From Trachythela sp. YZ-2020 (taxonomy: Eukaryota > Cnidaria > Anthozoa > Malacalcyonacea > Clavulariidae), in assembly GCA_016169945.1 (NCBI GenBank), contig JADLSH010000220.1, positions 4,575,001 through 4,639,000 of the forward strand: a stretch of 64,000 bases of DNA, in the 5' to 3' direction. Position 1 is the stretch's first letter. Each line of letters opens with the position of its first letter. Positions 1 to 12,400 of this stretch are shown one piece after another. The notes beneath the pieces were generated by a model, which saw only the letters and a program-made list of their open reading frames with translations, searched no databases and was not told the DNA's origin. A program made the position numbers and the translations under genes.

Positions 1-5
1 CGTGA

Positions 6-108
6 GGTCTGTACGGTAAAATATCAAGCTGAGGTCTTGCTGTATTGACCGAGCGATAGCGAGGTCAATACAGCAAGACCGAGGCTTGATATTTTACCGT
101 ACAGACCG
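6..108. repeat. Near-perfect hairpin with GAGCGATAGCGAG loop
   Basis: Two arms of about 45 bases (from 7-50 and 63-107) are reverse complements around a short GC-richer centre. Little else is visible between 108 and 3190: a short palindrome near 626-650, scattered AT-rich DNA, and no exon I could link to the ADAM gene. Confidence 0.8.
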
Positions 109-3100
109 AACAGTCGAAGTTAGTAAGTTGTTTATTATATGGCATTTCAGACAACAAAAAACAATTCATTTTGCCAAAAATTGGTCACGCGAGGGCAAAG
201 TACAAAGTCCGAAACTCAAAGCCGGTCATTTTCAAATGTCAAAATAATTTCAATGATACGAATTTGTCTTAGTTTTTTACAAATTTATCTAATCTTAGCT
301 TAGTAATACTACTCTACAGTACCATTTATAGAATAAAATATAAAATTAATATAAAATATAGTGATATTGAGCTATCGGATCAAGGACAAAAACAACTTTG
401 CATGCTCGAAAAAACAAAAATATTCTTGATTGTTTTAGTTAAAAAACATCGTAAAATTTACCTTAATATTTCGACTTGAGCCAACAAAACTTGATTTTAT
501 CCCTTGTAGTTATCCCTTTTCCGTATTTTCCGTTTATTTTTCATTGTTTTAAATTATTTTTAAGGATTTTTTAATGCTTTTATTGGTTTGAAATGTGTTC
601 AAGTCGTCGCAGGGCAATAAGAATACCGTATTGCCCGTGGGCAATACGGGAAAATCCTGCCTCGTCAGCGACCAATCAGATTGCGAGATTCACCAAAACA
701 AGCACTTGCCATATAATAAATATTATTATATCAAATGCATTGCTCTGTTATGCATTGTTGCTCTATTACTCTTATGGTTACGAGACACGTTGAGAGGGTC
801 GAAAATCATCATTTTTGTATCTTGGCATAAATGTATTCTTTAAGCCGAGATCTTTTATATGGTGAAAAATAAATTTTGATAAAATGAGAACTCTGCGAGA
901 TATTTACTTTTAAAATTCGGTTAAAGTTTTTTGCGCGAAATACGGACATGTTTCAAATATGAAGGCGGTAATGGCAGCAAGCTGCGTTCTGCGACGTTTT
1001 GGTCGGTTTTTGTCGCAATAGAATCTAAAACTTTGTCGCGAGTTCAAATGCATTTTTTAACCGAATTAAAAAGCGATAGTGTTAGTGATAGTGAATTTTA
1101 TTATTTAAAAACAGAAGCTTGTCATCATAAGATGTTCTTCCCAGACGCCGTGTACATTTTAAATTATTCACAATATTTACAATAATAGAATAAAAGTTAA
1201 AATTTAATTACGTAACAAATTACAAATTAATCACAGATTTTTTTTAATTGGTCTTACTATTATGCACTACAACATGATTATAGGAGAAATATCATTGAAC
1301 CACGGTTACGATGAGAATAAACAGTTTCTTTTCAGAAGGTTTCACCTTGCTGCCATTGCGAGGAAGTGGGCGGTGTATTTGCTATGCTAATCGAAAACCC
1401 CGCAAAAAACTTTTCACCTTCGTTTCTCCGTGATAAATTTTCAGCAAAAGTGCTAGATATAAAAACTTTTGTTAAGCTCGAGTTTTGTCCAGGACGCACG
1501 AAAACAAGAGCTACAAAAGTGCATGTGCGGTAACTGTATGACTTATTTCTAATTTTTCTATTTAAAGAAAAGAAAAAAGAAAACCCATAGCTACCGCACA
1601 CACTTTTGTATAGATATCATCAGACTTTCGAAAAAGCTCACATCGGAGGGATTTGATATATTAAAATATCAGCTTAACAAAACTTTTGGCGTGAAGTGAG
1701 TGCGTTTTTCTTCCGCACGCCAAATATAGGATAACTATATAAATAATGACATTCAATGTGTATCAGCTCATCTAGCATTCATTGTGCTACAACTAGTCAA
1801 AATGTTTGTCTGCATAGCGCACCCAACGTGTCTCGAAATCTTAAGATGTTTTACAACAGAGCAGGCGCTCATCTAGCAAAGGTAGGGTAAAATGGAATAA
1901 ACAAGCGAACAAAAACTCAACTACGAATTTAACAAAGTTTTAGCGGTAAAATGATCTTCAATAACGTACATATAATTATGCTATTTACTGGCTGGGAGGT
2001 CTATACTGCAAGTACGGACCGACCTAAACAGTAAATATATTAACGCATCTATCTTTTTGTTCAATATAGTAAATTAAATCATAAATATTCCGGTATTGCG
2101 AGCTATATTTGCGATCAGTGGCTGGCAGTGGTGTTGGGTAATCGCTGACAGTCTGACAAAACATGTAAAACACGCAGACGAAAACAGACAAAAACATAAA
2201 GGGAACCAAGGAAAATGTATATTTTCGGTTGAAATACGCACACAGATTATAGTACTTTAGCTATAAAAAGCCTTTGCAATGAATCGTTTAGGTCTGGGGT
2301 TTGAGCGCTTTACAAAATAATATCGTTGCTTCGACAACAAAAAGTTCGTGTTCGCTTGCTTTGGTGATAAAAAACTTCACAATGCATATTTTGGGTTTGA
2401 TTAAATCGACGTTTTTCTACTCAAAAGACAATGAAGAAGGTATGCTGATTAAAATGTTTTACATTTCTGGTAGTTTTACGATAATAACATGTTTGAAAAA
2501 TGTCTTTAAGCCTTAACTTATCATGCCGAAAACACTTTCTTGTTGACATTTTTTATGAGGAATATATGACACAATTGAGTCAACATATACACCGCAGTTG
2601 AACGTGATTTTTCAAAATTTGGTGTTTGTATGTTGAAATCTTTCTGTTTTAACGTTTATTTTAAGAGTAGCTAAGATGCTGAATGCTGCATGAGTACTCA
2701 AAACAAAACAAACAGCGTAAAAGTTTGGTCCTTTTTTCGCACTTTGGTCAAAATAAAGTTAATTCCCGTGTACATCCTGCTTAGTACGAAGTCCATATAA
2801 GTTGATTCAATTTATTTATTCCATTTTAATTATCTCTTGGTAAGTTTTCTAACGTTTTGAGTAGTTTTTTAAATTTAAAAATTATCTTCACTCCTATGTT
2901 TTTATTCTGGCGCAAAAATCGGAGAGATCCGTATCGTGTGATACTGACCACGAGATCAGCCAATCAGATATGTGGGCTCCATTTAGAAATGTACCTGAGA
3001 AATAATAATGATATATAATATGAAATGATATCAATCACAATTTTGTTCCAATATACAAACGGAAAACCGAGATCAAGAAATTCACTGTTCCCCCAGAAAT

Positions 3101-3195
3101 TTTACTACTGTATATACGGAATAGCGTCAATTTCGACCCCTGAATGTTTCGTATATTTAAGACGAGTGCAGTGAGCGACTACATAACAAACTTAC

Positions 3196-6100
3196 ATACA
3201 ATAAGAGTTTCCATCCAAAGTAATCCAAAAATGACTTCGTTCCTGACCTCGTATTGGTTTGTGATCCTGCCTGTTTGATAAGCAATTGATTTTACCGCAC
3301 TTCACATCCCTAAATAGTTTAAAACATTGAAAATTTTAGATTTTTTTTATTTCCTCCATTTCTTTCTTCCTCCATCTATCCACCCATCCATCCTTCCATC
3401 CTTCCATTCTTCTTTCCTTCCCTCCTCCATTTCTTTCTTTCTTCCTTCCTTCCCTCCTTCCATTTTTTCCTTCCTTCCGTCCAATTCTTCCTAGCTTCTT
3501 CCCTACCATTTCTACTCCCTCCTTCCATTCCTCCCTCCCTTTCTTCCATCGTCCCATCTTTTATTACCCCCATTCTCCGTTCCTCTCTCTCGTTCTCCCT
3601 TCCTCTCTCCCTCCTTTCCTTATTTTCTTTTGTGTATTTATCTTTATTCTGACTTCAACTTCTATTTCTACGATATTCACTTACTCTTTGGGACAAGGGA
3701 AATATTCGTGTGTCTCATTGTGACAATTAAAGAATGGTGATCCCCTAGAATTTCTTCCGAAACACACATCATTACCGGCTATAATATCTGAAAGAAATAT
3801 AACAAGTAAAGTCTATCATGAAATATAGTTAGAACTTTTGATACAGCTTTGTGATTTGTATTGTTTGTGATCATTTTTAAAAAAAAAAGAAAGAATTAGT
3901 ACCATTCCCAAAGAGGTATTGACACTGTAGTTCAATATTTCGACAAACGCCGCCATAACAGTAGCCCTAAAACAACGGACGAAGAAATTGTAATGCTAAT
4001 TTTCTTCTAGTTTTCTTTCGTCCGTGCTTCATTTCTTCCATTCTCCTTTCCTTCCGCCCTCCCTCACTTCAGCCGTCCGTCCCTGCATTATCTCGCTCCT
4101 CCCACCTTCTCTCTTTCTTTCCTTCTACCCTTCCTTTCTCCCTCCCTCCCTCCCTCCCTACTCTCCATCCTCCCTCTCACCTTCCGTCCTTTCTTCCTTC
4201 TTAGTCCTAAACTCCCAGTATTTAACTCACATCATGTTTCTTGCATGTCATACCATCATACACATGGTAATCTTCAGGACACTACACAGCGAGAAAATAG
4301 ACATCAATCTTTGTAGGCGTGACGGTTACCTAGCAAACAATTTTTTTACCATTTCATGATCTCCAGTGCAATATTCAGGAAGATCACAATCATCATGGAC
4401 TTCCCGACATAATTTTCCTCTCGAGCTGATCTGCAAAATATTTGACATTATTAATAGCATTGTTTTCCTTATATATTTCTTACTAAAACGGTGAATATAT
4501 AGCAAAGAATTAAAAAAGACTAAACAATCATAACAACTTTTGGGAGTCTTTTCTGTAAATCTACCAGTACTTTCCTGAACATGCAACTAATAAATTTGTC
4601 GCCCGTAAAAACTATAGTTTTTCCCGGACAAGCCCTAGGTTGGGCCATTGTACCATGCTGTCCAAGGCCCATGACAAATTAAGAAACACTGTTGCAGAAA
4701 CATTGTTTCCAAGCCATGTTTCCCGAACTCCGGAGGGGAGAAAACCAGGAAACATTGTTTGCTGGCCATGTTTCCCAAATGTGGGCAAACCATAAAGCAT
4801 GCCTTGCTTCCTAGGTATGTTTTCCGAAGGTGGGCGATTCAAGAAACCTTTTTTCCTAGCTATGTTTTTCGAAGTTTCGAGACTGGTCCAATCGGAATTG
4901 TCAAATCTCTCCACTAACAATGACGAACCTGGCAATTCTCACAACACTCTCCATGACTACACGCAGCTTCAGGGAGAAGTATACATGATGTTGCATTACA
5001 ACATTTGTTTTCAAAATGATCGCACTCCTATAGGAAAAAACATAATTGTTCAAAAATACTGCATTACGTCAGTCATATAAACAGTCAGTTATGTAAGTTG
5101 TTTGAATACTGCTTTGCAGCACTAGAACGATCGTTGTCTTAGAATAGCCAAATTGGTGGGAAACAGGATATGCTTGAAATGCCAACAAAAAAGACAATTA
5201 AACACTCCAAAGAATACTGTTTTCTAGGTAGAAGCAATTTTACTGTTTATAGAGACTTTTCAACAACACTCTTCAAATACGTTCTTAATCTTCGTGTTTT
5301 GTAGGAAAGTGTGTGTAAGTTGTGCATTACGCATATTGCATCTGTAAAACCAGACCATCAATGTAATTGGCTCACGCTGTGTTGATGTTCCTGTGCCGTT
5401 GTGTTCTTGTACAATTATTGCAGACACCAAAGTTTATAACAAAAAAGAGTAAGAAAGCAAATCTCGGAAATGCAGTTGAATATCAGGAATCTTAATGTAC
5501 GTTTTAACAAGTCTCAAATTTCCCCACACCCAGGGGGTTAAATCCAGGGGGTTAAATCTGAAAACAAGTCAATTTTGTGAAGCCGCAGACGTAATAGATG
5601 TACAGTGCAGTGTTTCGATGCTTTAAAAGATCTACCGTCTGTGTCGAGGTGATCACACGCTTAATGGAAATTATGCCACTAGGACTTTAATTATTTTAAA
5701 CATATCTGCATGAAAATAAAGCCATAAAGGTTTTAAGATGGTCGGAATACCTCATGTTGGCAACGTATATACTGTAATATTTCCCAACCGCAATATTTTG
5801 TGAAGTGCATGTCCGCCACTGATAAAAATTAACTTTAATGTGGGGTTTACTTAGACAGAAACCATTCAGTAAATAGGGCATCCACGCACCCTTCGTACAA
5901 CCAGCCCCATGCACACATGCATGCAGGTTAAATATTTTATGTCAGTATCGTACCTCCTGTTTCCCACAATCACACTGTTCGCCTTCTTCGACAAATGCAT
6001 TACCACAAATTGCGTCACCATATAGCTATATATTGAAAGAAAAACATTAGGTAAAGCGGTTAAACCACTGCTAGATAATAGATGAAGCTGGAAATCATGC

Positions 6101-6438
6101 ATTACTATCATACTATGGGACCTACTTTCTAAACTACCATGGTTGAAATTTATTGCTTATAAAGCTTTATATAAAAATAATATTAATATAATAATCTGGG
6201 AATTCATTCAACTCGAAAGGCGAAATCGTGCAAATTTGGGCACGGTCCCAAATTCATTCTGTCTCACGCCAACGGAGCTTTGGATAAACAAATACAGACG
6301 TCTGTATTTGTTTACGTATTTACAGACGTCTGTATTTGATCGACATCAACCAGTACCTTTTTTGGCTCATCAAACAAACATGTTCCATAGCCTTTTTCCA
6401 AAGTATCTCGCAGGTCACTCAAACTACATGTTGAAAAT
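3196..6438 (-). CDS. ADAM disintegrin and cysteine-rich exons
   Basis: Exon 6438-6357 closes the protease domain (FSTCSLSDLRDTLEKGYGTC). Exon 6025-5954 opens the disintegrin domain with CGNAFVEEGEQCDCG. Exon 5027-4929 carries NKCCNATSC and CSHGECCENC. Exon 4430-4350 carries LCREVHDDCDLPEYCTG, so the integrin-binding loop tip is DCD rather than RGD. The cysteine-rich domain follows: 4281-4231 (CPEDYHVYDGMTC), 3966-3903 (GYCYGGVCRNIELQCQYLFG), 3787-3685 (NDVCFGRNSRG), 3309-3196 (DVKCGKINC). Cysteine spacing is that of a complete ADAM disintegrin fold. Introns at 3310-3684 and 3967-4230 are made largely of pyrimidine-rich (plus strand) low-complexity DNA. Confidence 0.92.
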
Positions 6439-9400
6439 CTTGTAGCAGCCTTGCTGTAGGGGAAATAAATTGATCAATGTAAGTGCAGTCAGATAGCTAG
6501 CCTGCATAGCAGACGCTCTACCCGCGAGGTGGAACCGGCCCAAGATACAGATTAGATATAATTATACCGTATTTATCTAATAGTGAGCAGCTTAAGCAAG
6601 CGACGTTTTTGTCAACACGGATGTCACCCGAAAATTGGTATATCTAATTTTGGCGGCATTTGTATCATAGCGCTCGTGTAAGGAAGTAATTTGTCATTTG
6701 TGTTGAAGATTACCACAAACTGATACAAACACAATTTTTAATTCAGTCCCCCCTCGGCAATCTGACGTCCGTGTTGACAAAAACGTCGCTTGCTTAAGCT
6801 CGCTAATATGTGGCCAAGAAGCGGGCGCGACGGCACAATCTGCCGTGCAGGCTAGCATATAGCCAAAAATGCCAGGCGTGAGCCCGCAAGTAAACCTATA
6901 TACTAGTTATGTATCTATAAATATATCGATAATTTTCATATATTTCAAAGAGATGTAACTTAATTTGCTTTATCCTGGCTATAAGTGGCAACAGTTCTGA
7001 GGTTGACAACCATCTGCCGTCCCGTAACGCCTACTGAAACCAACCAAGGTGCTACTCACACAAACCTTAAGAATGAACTCATAACACATCGACCATCAAG
7101 ATCAGGACACTCGCAATCTGAAAATGGAAATATGCTTAAATCACAAGAACACATTGCACGAATGTATATAATTACCATTTGCCTCCCCTTTCGGAAAAGT
7201 GTATCACCTTGGATTCGTCTTAAAAAACAAAAATAGGCTCGCTTGAATTTACTTATAGACGTAGCGTATATATAAAGCTTTACGAAACATGAACCTGCAT
7301 GGTGTAGCATTCTTAATCGATGTTGAAAGTTGCAGTAACATTGTGCTGTGATCCTTTTACAATTATCCTTTTACTAGTGGGAAATATTCACGAGCTTGGA
7401 TGAAGAATGTAACTACGTTTGAAGGACTTTTTTTATATATTTCAGGAAGTTGGATCCTTCAAACAAGCTCGTGATTTAGCCTGGTTCCTGGCCTTTCAAT
7501 TCTGCAATGCTTGGCGCGCTGGAGTGAGAAGCCTGGGGAGTGGCTGGAAGCGAGAAGGCCTAGCACAATTTGCCTTCTAGGAACAATTTTTGCCCCTCTA
7601 TGAGTAAGACATAAACAGGTCAAAAAGACATCAATTATAACCTACTATACAATATATATAGAATGAAACTCGCAATAAACTCTCATTTCGTTGATTTCAC
7701 TAAAACCGAGCGCCATGTTTACAATTATGAGCGCGAAAACACTAGCCAATAAAAACGCTGATACGATAATTCACCACATGTGAGAAAAATCTCCGACCAA
7801 TCAAAATGCTGAGACGATAATTTTCACATGTGAAAAATATCGTCCGCCGTGAGGATACGATTATTATTTCACCTTTCAACTGAGCGGAAATCTCTATACT
7901 TATATAATAAAAATGTATCTGCTTTCATTGACATACAATTTTGTTGGAATCAGGCATTGAGGATTTGCGAAATGTGCTAAGCGTTCTAGCGCGCGTGAAC
8001 TCGCCCGTAAATTTCACGCTCGAGTCTGGAATGTCAGAACTACAAGGCTACTCGTGAATATTGTTCATGGCTGGAAACCAACATTCAATATAATTATCAC
8101 TTCATTTTGAGGTCTATCCACTGATCTAATAATAGACTGGATATAGCTTCTATACCTATGAAAAATGAAGCCAAAATCAATCGGCGCAAATCTACTTCCG
8201 GTTACCACTTTGCAGCGAAAACAATATGGAGTTGTATAGGGAAATGAGTCGGCGAGGCTGGTTTTTCACAATTTTGAGGCATTTCCAAGCGCTGGACTAA
8301 ACCGTTCGTCTTGTAATGAAAAGAACAGGATATTTCCTTACTTTTGGAGAGATACTTTTGTAGATTTCGGTAAAAAATAACTGCTAAAGACGTTTGACAA
8401 GTTGCATACGCGAGGTCCATTTTCGGCCAAAACTCTCTTCCAAGTGGTCTTTCATGCTGGCATTTTCGCCAAACAAATACTCTGGCTGGATAGAAATTCA
8501 AGTCGAATGGATTAAACGAAAGGTAAGCAATGTATAATAAGCGTTTGTCTTTCTCAATCAAGCGAAAAAGTATAGAATATCGGTGTTGTTCTCGGGTTAT
8601 GTTGTGCTATGCCTATATGAACATTTATAGCAACAATAGCTTTATATCTATATTGGCTAATTGCATTTTGTATCTCAGATTGGAGTTTTGGTTTTTGTTC
8701 TTGACCCAAAAATTTAAAGAATAATTCGTTTCTAAAACAAGCTCTGTATCATTCATATTATTATAAACTGCTTCAAGTGTTTTTATGCAGATATGATAGT
8801 ATTACTAAAATTGTAAAAAGGACATGGGACAAAGTTGTATGAGCTCAGTCAAAATTTGATTTGCAAACTTTTAAATAGTTGTTGGTTCCTAAAGGAACCG
8901 GGTTTTTTCTTCTTTCACATTGAGGAGACACAGTGAGCTTTCTACAGCAATCCAATACACTACTTCATTCCATTCCTATGTATTAAAGTGGATAGTGTCA
9001 TCACTGCAATTCACTGGTGATTAAACAAGACAAGTTTATTCAACTTATTTCTCACTTTGTTTTTAGAAACCACTTCCATGGCTGTTTTTCCAAGTTGGTA
9101 GAAGCAGACTTTACTATAACACTCTGATATAATCTTTATCAACTTGAATATGTGGTTATCATCAACATATCAACTTGAATATGATGGTTATCATCAGCTA
9201 AAACAATGGAAAAAGTGCCCTTTTCTCATAGAAGAGGTGCCCTTAAGACAAAGTGCCCCCCCCCAACTTGAAGTTGCTTCCTACGCCTATGATACTCTGT
9301 CTAACACCAGATAATTATACTTGTCAAGGGAAGCATTATGCACCTTTAATGGGTTAATTAGTAGAACTCTGCATTTTTTGTGAAATATGAAGTAGCATGT

Positions 9401-12400
9401 CAACCATCTTGGTGGTTTTGAAATGACCTCAAATTGCCAAGCACCAATATTTAATGACCAGTATTTGTTACCAACAAGGAAATGCATGAGAACAACCAAC
9501 AGAACACACAAGACAACCAGTTGCAGTCTATGGTACTCTTATGTATGTGGGAAAGTGATATATTTCCACACTTAATTTGCATACATGTAATGTATACTTT
9601 ATGGAAAAGGTCAACATTTTGCCAACCCCACCCATGGCCTTCTCTCCCTTCTGCAAGAAACCCTGAAAATGTTAGACTATGGAATATTACAAGAGAGGAG
9701 AGTAGCTCACCAGAATTTACTAGGGGTCTTAATCTGGTGAGGGAAGACCATGGGCATGGTACAGTAAAAAGATAATTATCAGTTTATCCATACTATGTTA
9801 AAACAACTAATTTTTATACAGCATTATTAAAAATGTGAGTCACATAGCTATTCATGTTCATATGATTACAAAATGTTCATCTACTTTGGAAAAGGAACAG
9901 AGAATTTATTGTTCAATGATACAGTCACTTCAACAAGCCACTTTCTATAATACGGGACCTCTCTGCCATCACAGCGGTCAGCACCAGTGGATCAGGATGA
10001 CATGTCTTAATAATGTTTTCTAATTTCAATGTTTTAGTCTCTATATAATGAAAATTTCAAATGTGAGAATTGACAACTAGTCAAACTTGGCATACACCAT
10101 TTTAATATGGTGTATACTAGTGCTCCATACTACTCTCAGACTCTACTGGATTGCAAGTTTTCTGCATAAAAACACTTGAAGCAGTTTATAATATGAATGA
10201 TACAGAGCTTGTTTTAGAAACGAATTATTATTTAGATGTATTTTTCGGTCAAGAACAAAAACCAAAACTCCAATCTGAGATACAAAATGCAATTAGCCAA
10301 TATAGATAATTATATAAAAGCTATATTGTTGCTATAAATGTTCATATAGGCATAGCACAACATATTAAACCCGAGAACAACACCGATATTCTATACTTTT
10401 TCGCTTGATTGAGAAAGACAAACGCTTATTATACATTGCTTACCTTTCGTTTAATCCATTCGACTTGAGTTTCTATCCAGCCAGAGTATTTGTTTAGCGA
10501 AAATTCCAGCATGAAAGACCACTTGGCAGAGAGTTTTGGCCGAAAATGGACTTCGCCGTATGCAACTTGTCAAACATCTTTAGCGGTGATTTTTTAACGA
10601 AATCTACAAAAGTATCTCTCCAAAAGTAAGAAAATATCCTGTTATTTTCATTACAAGACGAACGGTTTAGTTCAGCGCTTGGAAATGCCTCAAAATTGTG
10701 AAAAACCAGCCTCGCCGACTCATTTCCCTATACAACTCCATATTGTTTTCGCTGCAAAGTGGTAACCGGAAGTAGATTTGCGCCGATTGATTTTGGCTTC
10801 ATTTTTCATAGGTATAGAAGCTATATCCAGTCTATTATTAGATCAGTGGGTCTATCCCCTATGCTAAGGGAAAGCTCACGTGTGTACAGAAATTTGGAAA
10901 AGAAAATCACTATTCCCATGCTTTGTCGCCATTTTCTTTACCACCTGTATATTAGGATGATGCCCGCTGGTAACTATATATCTCTGCTACACAATTATTA
11001 AAATATAGCTATAAAACACATGATACTGTATATAAATTGAAAACTTACTGCTTTGATCATGGACCATGCCAAAATTATGTCCAAGCATATGAGCCATAGT
11101 GGAAGCCGTAACAGCTGCCTGTTTACTGTGGTCCTACATGAAGTTAACGGTTAATGCATTCAATTATTTAAAAGTTTTAACAAAGCTTGATGTCTTCAGC
11201 TGCTGTTACCATGCATCTTCAATCTTTATCTGTATATTCAATACAACGCCCACAATTTAAACATTACTGTGAGCTAACCTGCACAACAGCTACTGATCTT
11301 GTACCACAAATACTTTGTAGTGGAGCATAACCAACGTTAGTACCAAGAAAATCCACACCTCTGTCAAAACAGATATTCAGACACTTGTTAACTTATCAAT
11401 GCGCAATGCGGCAGGATGTGCTCGCTTGAATATAACTTTACTCTTTTTGGAAGATCAACAAAGTCGTCAATAAAGTCTTAAAATCCAGAATTTCGCCAAT
11501 CATCCTGATTTCTGTTAGTCAAAACAAGACCAGTGAATTTAGCAGAAAGAAAATATTCTTTAAAAACGAATGTTCTGTTATACATACGTGATAAGTTGAA
11601 CATTATCGAAATGTTTCCCTTTGTATTTGTCAAGATTTTGTTTCTTGTACACCAAGAAATTATTGAGAGCTTTTGACGCATTTTTGTCAACTGTAAAGCG
11701 ATTTCTGTCCGTCCACGTTTCTACTTTAACCAGAGCTACCCTCACGTTGCGGAATCGATAAATCTAATATAGGCAAAGAATAAAACAGGATTTCTCTGTC
11801 AGGTTATGAAATTAGGGACCTTAAGATCTACGACGACGCGGCAGTCGACAACGCCATATAAATATGTGAATATAAAGAGACCGTGATTGAACAACGTTCT
11901 TGTTTTAGCTCTCAACTTTTTATTCATGACTTTTAAAACGTTTCAACTGCAGTTATCGACTACAATGCAGGCTGTAAAAACAAACGTGAAATGCAGCTAT
12001 TTATCCTTCTGACTTGCCGTCGTCCTGAGGACGTAAAAATTCTCTAGTTGGCATCGTGAACAAGACATAGACGACGTTGAGAATTCTCTTGGGACTACAA
12101 GTTTTTCAATTGCTTTATTACAAGCGAAAAACTTCATTGTTAGAAGGGCCGCGTCATCGAAGTTGGCGTTGTAGATCTTAAGTTCCCTATTGTCCCCGAG
12201 CCGGCGCGAAGCACCGTGCGAGGGTACTAACTCCGCTCGGATATTTACACCCGGGTATGTGATCGAAAACATAGCGGAATCCAAAGTCGTCCGCCGCGAT
12301 GCCATGGACGGTTTTCTACGTTATACGCATGCGCGAATTCAGGTGGAGAGAAACTGGTAATTAGCACCTCATCATTGGCTAGGACAAAGATTTTGCTTTT

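Noticed and set aside
3336..3573. Lys/Glu/Gly/Arg-rich minus-strand frames
   Set aside because: Purine side of a pyrimidine tract in an ADAM intron.
8202..8561. 119-codon frame in the foldback arm
   Set aside because: The mirrored arm (about 10420-10790) breaks the frame, and no family resemblance was seen.
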